Origin: Candidatus Moraniibacteriota bacterium
GTDB taxonomy: Bacteria > Patescibacteriota > Minisyncoccia > Moranbacterales > GCA-2747515
Length of the DNA stretch: 5,085 nucleotides
NCBI GenBank assembly: GCA_029938745.1
Contig: JAOZUJ010000052.1
Span: 256 to 5,340 of the forward strand
Direction of reading: 5' to 3'
In this document: positions 1 to 5,085 of the stretch, one piece after another
How the letters are laid out: each line of letters begins with the position of its first letter
Numbering within the stretch: the first letter of the stretch is position 1
Made by a program: the position numbers and the translations under genes
Notes under the pieces: generated by a model
The model's input: the letters and a program-made list of their open reading frames with translations, nothing else
The model's database searches: none
What the model was told of the DNA's origin: nothing

Positions 1-1648
1 GCAAATTCCAGAAGATGCAGATGAGAGCTTTTTACGTATAGGTTATTATAACGGTGAGCAGTGGGAATATATTAAGCCAGACAGTATTGATATGGATGCG
101 GGGACAATGACATTTCAAACGTATCATTTCAGCACATATTCACCAAGCATTTCTGAAAAAACAAAGATCACTGAACAATTTCTTCATTCACAGGCGCTGG
201 ATAATGTGCTGCGTGATAATGTGAATAATGAGTCTGATTATGTGACACAACAAATTATTGCGATGACACTTGCTAAGATGGGCATCACAGATGCAAAGAC
301 GCAAGCAAAGATCTTTGATAAAGTTTCAAGCGCCGAGGAGTATAAAGAAATTTATGATCTATATGAAAAAGGCGATCTAGCAAAAGCTAATCAGAAAGTT
401 GCATTATTGGCGGGAGCAAAGATTGCATCAAATGTGCCTGATTCAGTATGGAAAAGTGCATTAGGTAGTGTCGTAGGCGGGGCAGATGATATTGCAAAGG
501 TGTCCGAAGCAGCTGGTTATGCTGCAGAAGGTCAATACAAGGAAGCTGCCAAAATTATTGGTGAACAAATTGCAGATAAATTTCTCATAACAACTGCTGC
601 TAAAATTGCTGTAGAAGTTGTGAATGGACAAATCAATAATTGGAAAAATAGTGAAGTAGATGCAGCATTTGATGCATATAAAAATGGAGCTGATGGATAT
701 TTTTGGGGATATAATGTAGATAAGGGTGACTTTGAGGGCGTGTGGACTCAAATGCGTGGCATAGGGCGACAATTGGAGCTTGAAGCAGTAGCAAAAGAAA
801 ACGCAATTCGTGAAGATGCAGGAATGCCAGAAATGACAGAGAAGGAGATTGCAATGGTGCATGTTCGTGTAAAACAAGCGTACAAAAAACAATTCGAGCA
901 AAGATCTGAAAAAGAAGATGAAATTAAAAAAGAAGAAGCAAAATTGAAAATGATGTTTGATGCGTTTGAAGAAAAGAATGTGTTTACCGGTGGACTTGGT
1001 CCGCAGACATTAAATGAAAAAGGCTATACATATGAACAAAAATTAGAGATCATGCATCATTTTGGTCAGAAGATGATGAAAGATACAGCGCGTACTGAAT
1101 TAACAGATGGAAATGTAGGAATTTCGGATACAAAAATCTCAACTGCTCAAATTATCATTGCTGCAAAGAAATATTTTTCTGAACCAGACGGAAAGAAAAA
1201 ATATGAAGAGTATATCAAAGAAGAGTTTGGTGTGGGATTGTATCCAACTATAGAAGAACTGAAGGGTGATTTGATTGGGGATATGACAATTACAGATATA
1301 GAAATAACTGATGAATTTAAACAAAAAGTTGAAAATGGAGAGGGTCCAGAGGGTTGTGATTTAGCAGCTTTGGAGGAAATGAAGGGTAAAGCAAATCCGA
1401 TGAAACTTACATTTGATCCAACCAATGCTACAGGGGGATATGTAACAATGAATGATGGAGATCAAATGCTATTTTCATATCATGATGGAAAAATTGAAAT
1501 AACAATTACTGATGATGATATGGAGGGAAAAATATTTATTGATGCTACAAAAAATGAAGATGGTACGATAGTATTAGGTGGTAAAATGTATGTAGATTAT
1601 ATGGGAGGAGGTATCTCCATAAAGGGTGATGTTAACGCTCAAAAATAA
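1..1648 (+). CDS. 3' part of a large, probably surface-exposed protein (5' end outside window)
   Basis: The reading frame is open from base 2 to the TAA at 1646-1648, giving 548 visible residues with no stop upstream, so an ATG at 92 is not the real start. Residues 1-47 read as the last strands of an Ig/ZU5-like beta module: a GYYNGEQWEYI strand, then a DSIDMDAGTMTF turn-strand, closing on HFSTYSP. Such modules are common in bacterial surface proteins. Residues about 80-210 are Ala/Gly-rich helix with a Gly-rich hydrophobic stretch (ALGSVVGG, about 153-160). A Trp/Gly-rich patch (GADGYFWGYNVDKGDFEGVW, about 229-248) follows. Residues 260-325 are very charged (Lys/Glu) and probably a long helix or coiled coil. 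The last 80 residues are beta-rich, Gly/Asp-rich and acidic. I recognise no catalytic motif, membrane anchor or cell-wall sorting signal in the visible part. The stop lies 2 nt before lgt, so the two are probably co-transcribed. Function unknown. Confidence 0.85.
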   Translation, partial: QIPEDADESFLRIGYYNGEQWEYIKPDSIDMDAGTMTFQTYHFSTYSPSISEKTKITEQFLHSQALDNVLRDNVNNESDYVTQQIIAMTLAKMGITDAKTQAKIFDKVSSAEEYKEIYDLYEKGDLAKANQKVALLAGAKIASNVPDSVWKSALGSVVGGADDIAKVSEAAGYAAEGQYKEAAKIIGEQIADKFLITTAAKIAVEVVNGQINNWKNSEVDAAFDAYKNGADGYFWGYNVDKGDFEGVWTQMRGIGRQLELEAVAKENAIREDAGMPEMTEKEIAMVHVRVKQAYKKQFEQRSEKEDEIKKEEAKLKMMFDAFEEKNVFTGGLGPQTLNEKGYTYEQKLEIMHHFGQKMMKDTARTELTDGNVGISDTKISTAQIIIAAKKYFSEPDGKKKYEEYIKEEFGVGLYPTIEELKGDLIGDMTITDIEITDEFKQKVENGEGPEGCDLAALEEMKGKANPMKLTFDPTNATGGYVTMNDGDQMLFSYHDGKIEITITDDDMEGKIFIDATKNEDGTIVLGGKMYVDYMGGGISIKGDVNAQK

Positions 1649-1650
1649 TT

Positions 1651-2469
1651 ATGTATCCAGAGCTTTTTTCATTCCATTTGTTTGGTAGTGATGTAGTTAT
1701 TACATCGTATAGTTTTTTTTACGCGCTAGCAGTATTGTTTGTGATCGTGGGGAGTTATATTTCTGTAACAAAGAATAGTTTTTTACACAAAAAAGCGTTG
1801 TGCATGTTATTTTTTGTAACACTTGCTGGTTTTGTTGGTGCACGATTGTTGCACATGGTATTTAATCCATCACTTTATGCAAATGGGCAATTACATGTAT
1901 TTAGTTTGCACATGAGTGGATTTACGATTGTTGGTGGGTTGATATCTGCAATTGTTGCTGGCATTATTGTTGGCAGAGTATGTCATGTGAACGTATGGCG
2001 ATTTGGTGATCTGGTCGTACCATATCTTGGTTTTGGAGTTGCAATTGCACGTATGGGTTGCTTTTTGAATGGATGCTGTTTTGGACATGTGACGTCACTT
2101 CCGTGGGGTATCAAGTTTCCATTACTGAGTTATGCACATCAATATCAAATCACACACGGTATTGGAAATATTTTTGCAGTTGCTCGTGTACATCCGACAC
2201 AAATATATGAAATGATCGCAGTAATTCTTGGAAGTATTATTGCAATTATTATTAATCGTAAAAAATTCTTTCCTGGTGCGGCAATACTTTTTTTTGGGAT
2301 GTGGTTTAGTGCTTTTCGATTAATGAATATGTTCTTTCGACAAATGCCAGATTCCTTAATACTTTCACAAAATAAATACATAGCAGTATATCTTGGTATT
2401 TTTGTTGTATGTTTGATAATTTTTATTTATCAATTAAGGAGACAAAAAATAAAAAATATAGTACACTGA
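1651..2469 (+). CDS. lgt: Prolipoprotein diacylglyceryl transferase (Lgt) family, divergent variant
   Basis: Lgt moves diacylglycerol from phosphatidylglycerol to the lipobox Cys of lipoprotein precursors in the cytoplasmic membrane. The 272-residue product is close to the usual length and has about seven hydrophobic segments. Family motifs occur in order: Tyr20 in the first segment, VGARLLHMVFN (62-72), GFTIVGGL (90-97), ARMGCFLNGCCFG (133-145), PWGIKFP (151-157), HPTQIYE (181-187) and AFRLMNMFFR (221-230). Arg134 and Arg223 match the conserved E. coli Arg143 and Arg239, and Gly145 matches Gly154. E. coli His103, Asn146, Glu151 and Glu243 appear as Val94, Cys137, Cys142 and Met226. The GCC form of the signature is, to my knowledge, also found in Lgt homologues of other bacteria. 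The start MYPELF is typical of the family. No SD precedes it; the ATG follows the upstream stop by 2 nt, so translation is probably coupled. Family assignment is firm; full classical activity is less certain. Confidence 0.9.
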   Translation: MYPELFSFHLFGSDVVITSYSFFYALAVLFVIVGSYISVTKNSFLHKKALCMLFFVTLAGFVGARLLHMVFNPSLYANGQLHVFSLHMSGFTIVGGLISAIVAGIIVGRVCHVNVWRFGDLVVPYLGFGVAIARMGCFLNGCCFGHVTSLPWGIKFPLLSYAHQYQITHGIGNIFAVARVHPTQIYEMIAVILGSIIAIIINRKKFFPGAAILFFGMWFSAFRLMNMFFRQMPDSLILSQNKYIAVYLGIFVVCLIIFIYQLRRQKIKNIVH

Positions 2470-2496
2470 GAATATAAATTATTAAATTAAAAATAT

Positions 2497-3324
2497 ATGT
2501 TTGGATTTATAATATTTGTCTTTTTTGCGGGTCTATTTGTTTTGATATTTGTTTTGCGGGTTAAGCAGATCAATCAATATGAGCGTGGTGTCTTCTTTAC
2601 ACGTGGTAAATTTACAGGAATTAAAAATCCTGGCTGGACATGGTATTTTCCAATTTTTCAAAAAATACAAATTGTTGATATCCGGACAAAAGCAGTTGAT
2701 GTGCCATATCAAGAAGCAATTACAAAAGATAATATACCGGTCCGAATTAATGCTGTTGTATACTACGCCGTGATTGATGTAGCAAAGGTAATTTTAGAAG
2801 TACAAGATTATCACAATGCAATTTCACAATTAGCTCAAACGACAATGCGTAATTCTATCGGTGAGCGTGAATTAGATGAGCTTTTGCAAAATCGTTCTGC
2901 AATTGCAGAAGAAATTAAAACGGAGTTAGATGATAAAACAGATAAGTGGGGTATTGATGTGAGTGCTTTGGAATTAAAAGATATTGTCATCCCAGAAGAG
3001 CTCAAAAGAACAATCTCAAAAGAGGCTGAAGCAGAACGAGAAAAACGTGCGGTGATCATTAAGGCAGAGGGCGATAAGTTAGCTGCAAACAATCTATCAG
3101 CAGCAGCAAGGAAGCTTGCAGAAACTCCAGGCGCATTGCATTTGCGTACACTCCAAGCAATCAATGACCTTTCAAGTGATCAATCAAATACAACGATCTG
3201 GATGATACCAACGGATGCTTTGGAAGCAGTAAAAGGCTTTTCTGATGTAATGAAAAAAACAGCAGAGAATGCAAGTAAACCAGCACAAGATACTACACAA
3301 GGCGATGATCGGTTTACTGCATAA
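2497..3324 (+). CDS. Slipin / stomatin-like SPFH (band 7) membrane protein
   Basis: A 275-residue protein with one N-terminal membrane segment (residues 2-20) followed by a band 7/SPFH domain (about 24-185). Typical stretches are QYERGVFFTRGKF (27-39), NPGWTWYFPIFQKI (44-57), DIRTKAVDVP (61-70), TKDNIPVRINAVVYY (76-90), MRNSIGERELDELLQNR (117-133) and WGIDVSALELKDIVIPEEL (151-169). An Ala/Glu/Lys-rich helix with AEAEREKRAVIIKAEGDK (177-194) leads to the slipin-type end, LHLRTLQAI (215-223) and NTTIWMIPTDAL (231-242), and a disordered polar tail. Slipins form large membrane-bound oligomers and are often paired with an NfeD-type protease or scaffold; none is encoded next to it here. It starts 27 nt after lgt and is followed by a terminator, so it is probably last in the operon. 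The 27-nt gap is entirely A/T apart from nothing resembling an SD. The partner and exact role cannot be read from the sequence. Confidence 0.92.
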   Translation: MFGFIIFVFFAGLFVLIFVLRVKQINQYERGVFFTRGKFTGIKNPGWTWYFPIFQKIQIVDIRTKAVDVPYQEAITKDNIPVRINAVVYYAVIDVAKVILEVQDYHNAISQLAQTTMRNSIGERELDELLQNRSAIAEEIKTELDDKTDKWGIDVSALELKDIVIPEELKRTISKEAEAEREKRAVIIKAEGDKLAANNLSAAARKLAETPGALHLRTLQAINDLSSDQSNTTIWMIPTDALEAVKGFSDVMKKTAENASKPAQDTTQGDDRFTA

Positions 3325-3347
3325 TTATACAATTGAGTGACAAAGGG

Positions 3348-3395
3348 AAAGCGACTATGTTCCATTTGGAAATAGTCGCTTTGTTGTATCTGTTA
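3348..3395 (+). terminator. Hairpin terminator between convergent genes, probably bidirectional
   Basis: AAAGCGACTAT (3348-3358), a bulged G (3359) and TTCC (3360-3363) pair with GGAA (3368-3371) and ATAGTCGCTTT (3372-3382), leaving an ATTT loop. The stem is 15 bp with one bulge. A T-rich tract with interruptions follows on the + strand (to 3395). The hairpin lies 23 nt after the slipin stop and 16 nt past the end of the opposite-strand gene. It can therefore serve both, although the T-tract on the minus strand is poor. Confidence 0.75.
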
Positions 3396-3398
3396 ATG

Positions 3399-4052
3399 TT
3401 ACATAAGATGAATAGTGCTAAATTTCATCTTGGATGGGTTTTGTAAAATGATGTCAGTCATTCTTTTTTGTTTTGACTCAAAAGTAGTCCACAATTTATT
3501 TATGTTCTCTTTATTTCGTGTTGCAATGTATTTTGACTGAGATGTTTTATGTGATATCCATCCCATATCGTATAGCGCATCTTGCAATAAAAAGAGATAT
3601 GAATAATATGGCACTTCGTCTAACAGTGTATTCATTTCGTCTTCTGTTGGGATTTGTTTGAACTGAGCATAAAATAATGATGCCTCATTGTTCACTATGA
3701 TCTTGAGAAGCTCATAAATAAAACGGGTATCATTGCTATATGGGCCCATGACATATTGATCAGCCATTGAAATTGTTTGAATTTTTCCAGTGGGGATGTC
3801 ACGCCCATCTTTTGTTATAGCAAGTAAAAAATATTCAATATGAATATGTTGAGTGATCTCATAAGCCTCTCTTTGATGATCTTTAAAAGAATGATATGAC
3901 ACATTGTGAAGGTGTCGTCGAGCATCTTCAAATTCAGGATTAGAAGCGTATTTGAAAACAAACATAATTCCGATGATGATGGACACTTTAACAAAAATGT
4001 TAAGGGCTCCATAACCATAATGTCGAATTGATTTACGTGTGATATTTTTCAT
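3399..4052 (-). CDS. Single-pass membrane protein of unknown function
   Basis: A 217-residue product that I do not recognise. Residues 1-15 are basic (Lys2, Arg6, Lys7, Arg10) and precede one hydrophobic segment at about 16-34. This predicts a signal anchor with the N-terminus inside and about 180 residues outside the cytoplasm. There is no lipobox Cys and no clear signal peptidase site. The outer part appears mainly helical, rich in aromatic residues, His and Lys, with PTGKIQTISMADQYVMGPYS (87-106) as the likely loop and a C-terminal charged helix (about 178-200). No Cys is present. The start is well supported: on the minus strand AAAGGAGG (4064-4057) lies 4 nt before the ATG. It converges on the slipin gene and diverges from the repeat-protein gene. 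It seems to be transcribed alone from the promoter at 4152-4124. Confidence 0.85.
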   Translation of the reverse strand: MKNITRKSIRHYGYGALNIFVKVSIIIGIMFVFKYASNPEFEDARRHLHNVSYHSFKDHQREAYEITQHIHIEYFLLAITKDGRDIPTGKIQTISMADQYVMGPYSNDTRFIYELLKIIVNNEASLFYAQFKQIPTEDEMNTLLDEVPYYSYLFLLQDALYDMGWISHKTSQSKYIATRNKENINKLWTTFESKQKRMTDIILQNPSKMKFSTIHLM

Positions 4053-4056
4053 AACG

Positions 4057-4064
4057 CCTCCTTT
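4057..4064 (-). promoter_or_regulatory. Strong Shine-Dalgarno of the minus-strand membrane protein
   Basis: Read on the minus strand this is AAAGGAGG, a full match to the anti-SD core, 4 nt before the ATG at 4052-4050. It fixes this start and shows that the organism uses SD-led initiation at some genes. Confidence 0.85.
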
Positions 4065-4123
4065 GCGTGAGAAAAATTGATATGTGTGATATGAAATTTT
4101 TTAGGTACACAGATAATTGATTT

Positions 4124-4152
4124 ATGTTATTACAAATGAAGTACGTTGTCAA
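4124..4152 (-). promoter_or_regulatory. Sigma70-type promoter for the minus-strand membrane protein
   Basis: On the minus strand a perfect -35 TTGACA (4152-4147), a 17-nt spacer and a -10 TAACAT (4129-4124, 4 of 6 consensus) point toward the gene starting at 4052. The transcription start would be near 4117, giving a leader of about 65 nt. The -35 is excellent and the -10 only fair. Confidence 0.55.
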
Positions 4153-4173
4153 TATAATTTATCAATTTATGCT
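4146..4173 (+). promoter_or_regulatory. Possible second upstream promoter for the repeat protein
   Basis: TTGTCA (4146-4151), a 16-nt spacer and TATGCT (4168-4173) form a weaker sigma70-like pair. It overlaps the -35 of the opposite promoter almost exactly, so the two could not easily be occupied together. It may be chance in AT-rich DNA. Confidence 0.3.
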
Positions 4174-4174
4174 C

Positions 4175-4203
4175 TTGACAAAGAGATGATATTTCAGTAT
4201 ATT
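4175..4203 (+). promoter_or_regulatory. Strong sigma70-type promoter for the repeat protein
   Basis: A perfect -35 TTGACA (4175-4180), an ideal 17-nt spacer and a -10 TATATT (4198-4203, 5 of 6 consensus). Transcription would start around 4210, upstream of the SD at 4246-4253 and the GTG at 4261, leaving a T-rich leader of about 50 nt. This placement argues against any protein start upstream of about 4210. Confidence 0.75.
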
Positions 4204-4245
4204 AAGGTATTGTTTTGTTTTTTAAAATCGTCAGATTACTCATGG

Positions 4246-4253
4246 AAAAGGAG
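4246..4253 (+). promoter_or_regulatory. Shine-Dalgarno that decides the GTG start at 4261
   Basis: AAAAGGAG (4246-4253) sits 7 nt before GTG 4261, near-ideal spacing. No comparable SD precedes the TTG at 4117 that would open the longest frame. Confidence 0.8.
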
Positions 4254-4260
4254 AAAAATT

Positions 4261-4884
4261 GTGAGTGAATTTATACTAAATCAACCGCTTTCACAGAGTC
4301 GCATTAATGAGCGACAACGTCAATTAATTGATGATATTGGTTTATCATCGCAATGCGTTGATGTTTTAAGAGATAGTACGAGAAGTTTATGTTCACCGAC
4401 AAAAGTAGAAAGACGTATGAACAATTTGGATGAGCTAGGTTTTGACGCAAGGGCATTTGTTGAAATAAACCCAACAATACTTCATCGAAAACGTACAACC
4501 GTTATAGAGAGGTTTTTTGTAATAACAAGTTGGTTCAAAAGCATTGATGTTAATGCAGATGTAATTGGGTTGCTCTTATATCGTCCACAATTGTGGAGCG
4601 TTGGTGAAAAAAAATTGACTACACTTTTTTTATTGTCGAGATCCATTCAATCTGGCGTTACGCCAACGCGTATTTGTAATATGATCACAATAAACTTAGA
4701 GGATATATTGTTGGCATATATAAATGAGTGCAACTGTGATTTTGTACAGCTGCGCTATGCGGCATCACAATACAATAAAGAAAAAACACTGTCCAAAGAA
4801 GTGAAGAAAAAATTTATTGTGGCATATCATGATAAATTACCAAATGGTGTATATGATTTTTATCAGAGATCATATATACAGTAA
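4261..4884 (+). CDS. mTERF-like helical-repeat protein, function unknown
   Basis: With the GTG start the product has 207 residues. It contains about four divergent tandem helical units with a spacing of 34-37 residues, aligning around the turns IDDIGLS (23-29), LDELGFD (56-62), FKSIDVN (92-98) and RSIQSGVT (127-134). Each turn is followed by a hydrophobic helix, and units 2 and 3 then show the hallmark Pro-x-Leu/Ile-Leu/Trp step (NPTILH 70-75, RPQLWS 108-113). This pattern of a Leu-Gly turn, helix and Pro-x-x-Leu is that of mTERF repeats, which form nucleic-acid-binding superhelices in mitochondrial and plastid proteins. No catalytic motif or membrane segment is seen. The surface is basic in places (Lys/Arg at 50-52, 76-78, 117-118, 182-184), compatible with nucleic-acid binding. 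That is inference. The gene has its own promoter and terminator, so it is monocistronic and lies just upstream of secA. The frame can be extended to a TTG at 4117, but that would cover the promoter. Confidence 0.85.
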   Translation: MSEFILNQPLSQSRINERQRQLIDDIGLSSQCVDVLRDSTRSLCSPTKVERRMNNLDELGFDARAFVEINPTILHRKRTTVIERFFVITSWFKSIDVNADVIGLLLYRPQLWSVGEKKLTTLFLLSRSIQSGVTPTRICNMITINLEDILLAYINECNCDFVQLRYAASQYNKEKTLSKEVKKKFIVAYHDKLPNGVYDFYQRSYIQ

Positions 4885-4889
4885 ATATG

Positions 4890-4929
4890 AAACCATCTAG
4901 AGTCAATTACTCTCGATGGTTTTTCTTTT
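4890..4929 (+). terminator. Intrinsic terminator of the repeat-protein gene
   Basis: AAACCATC (4890-4897) pairs with GATGGTTT (4915-4922). After a T/C mismatch, AGAGT (4899-4903) pairs with ACTCT (4909-4913), closing a CAATT loop. The T-tract TTTTCTTTT (4921-4929) follows at once. It starts 6 nt after the stop codon and separates this gene from secA. Confidence 0.9.
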
Positions 4930-4946
4930 GACGTATTGAAGCTAAT

Positions 4947-4975
4947 TTGATAGACTAGATAGCACATTATAGAAT
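4947..4975 (+). promoter_or_regulatory. Sigma70-type promoter for secA
   Basis: TTGATA (4947-4952), a 17-nt spacer and TAGAAT (4970-4975), each 5 of 6 to consensus. It lies directly after the preceding terminator. Transcription would begin near 4982, just at the AAGGA sequence (4985-4989), so the secA leader would be only about 25 nt. Confidence 0.65.
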
Positions 4976-5005
4976 CTGTCAGATAAGGATGGATGATGTT
5001 TAATT

Positions 5006-5085
5006 ATGCAAAAAAATATGTCACTTTTTCAAAAAGTATTTGGATCAAATGAAAAACAAATTAAAAATTTACAACCAATCGTAGA
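5006..5085 (+). CDS. secA: Preprotein translocase ATPase SecA, N-terminus only
   Basis: SecA is the ATPase motor that pushes precursor proteins through SecYEG. Only the first 26 codons are visible before the window ends. They read MQKNMSLFQKVFGS, then NEKQIKNLQPIV. The SLFQKVFG segment and the K-x(2)-K-N-L-Q-P-I-V helix are the characteristic start of SecA, which begins the same way in many bacteria. The Walker motifs lie beyond the window, so identity rests on this short stretch. An in-frame stop (TGA 4994-4996) excludes earlier starts. ATG 5006 is preferred; ATG 5018 (Met5) is possible and matches the more usual family start. The SD-like AAGGA (4985-4989) is 16 nt from 5006 and 28 nt from 5018, farther than usual for either. 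Confidence 0.8.
   Translation, partial: MQKNMSLFQKVFGSNEKQIKNLQPIV

Noticed and set aside
92..94. ATG at 92 as the start of the first gene
   Set aside because: The frame is open and clearly coding upstream to base 2, with the 30 preceding residues completing a beta-module pattern, so the gene starts outside the window.
461..901. Minus-strand open frame of 146 codons inside the first gene
   Set aside because: It is antisense to well-supported coding sequence. Its Cys/Phe/His-rich composition is what the complement of a Lys/Glu-rich protein gives, and no SD precedes it.
2467..2469. Possible recoding of UGA as glycine, as in some CPR lineages
   Set aside because: TGA ends lgt at the expected family length, and no conserved gene here needs UGA to be read through.
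2835..3164. Minus-strand open frame of 109 codons inside the slipin gene
   Set aside because: It is antisense to a conserved SPFH domain; its Ser/Ala/Leu-rich composition fits a shadow frame.
3325..4260. tRNA, rRNA, CRISPR or insertion sequence in the intergenic regions
   Set aside because: The gaps (3325-3398, 4053-4260, 4885-5005) hold only the promoters and hairpins listed; there are no cloverleaf, regularly spaced repeats or terminal inverted repeats.
4242..4268. Eight-codon ORF (ATG 4242 to TGA 4266-4268) in the repeat-protein leader
   Set aside because: It contains the SD of the real gene and has no SD of its own, so it is probably chance.

Overview
The window is low-GC bacterial chromosome with compact genes and short gaps. 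It carries housekeeping envelope genes: an lgt-type diacylglyceryl transferase, a slipin/SPFH protein and the start of secA. The other genes are unrecognised. The divergent Lgt, the SecA N-terminus, the mixture of starts with strong Shine-Dalgarno (SD) sequences and starts with none, and the small orphan genes suggest a Candidate Phyla Radiation (Patescibacteria) genome. That is inference; no ribosomal or other phylogenetic marker lies in the window. TGA is used as a normal stop (lgt), so there is no sign of the UGA-to-glycine code of some CPR lineages.

Layout. (1) Positions 1-1648 (+): the 3' part of a larger gene whose start is off the window. The visible 548 residues begin with the last strands of an Ig/ZU5-like beta module. 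A long helical region and a beta-rich tail follow. It is probably a surface protein of unknown function. (2) 1651-2469 (+): an lgt-family membrane enzyme starting 2 nt after that stop, with an unusual Cys-rich active-site motif. (3) 2497-3324 (+): a slipin/stomatin-like band 7 protein. These three genes read as one co-directional unit that ends at a hairpin terminator (3348-3395). (4) 3399-4052 (-): a convergent orphan gene for a single-pass membrane protein with a textbook SD. (5) 4053-4260: a divergent intergenic region with a good promoter on each strand. (6) 4261-4884 (+): a 207-residue helical-repeat protein that looks mTERF-like. Its real start is a GTG at 4261 with a strong SD; the longer reading from 4117 would translate its own promoter. 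A clear intrinsic terminator follows (4890-4929). (7) 5006-5085 (+): the first 26 codons of secA behind its own promoter.

Functionally, Lgt lipidates lipoprotein precursors, SecA drives their export, and slipins organise membrane domains, so the recognised genes share an envelope/secretion theme. The most unusual item is the mTERF-like repeat protein, because mTERF repeats are known mainly from eukaryotic organelle proteins. The second is the Lgt homologue, which lacks several residues reported as important in E. coli Lgt but keeps the family scaffold.
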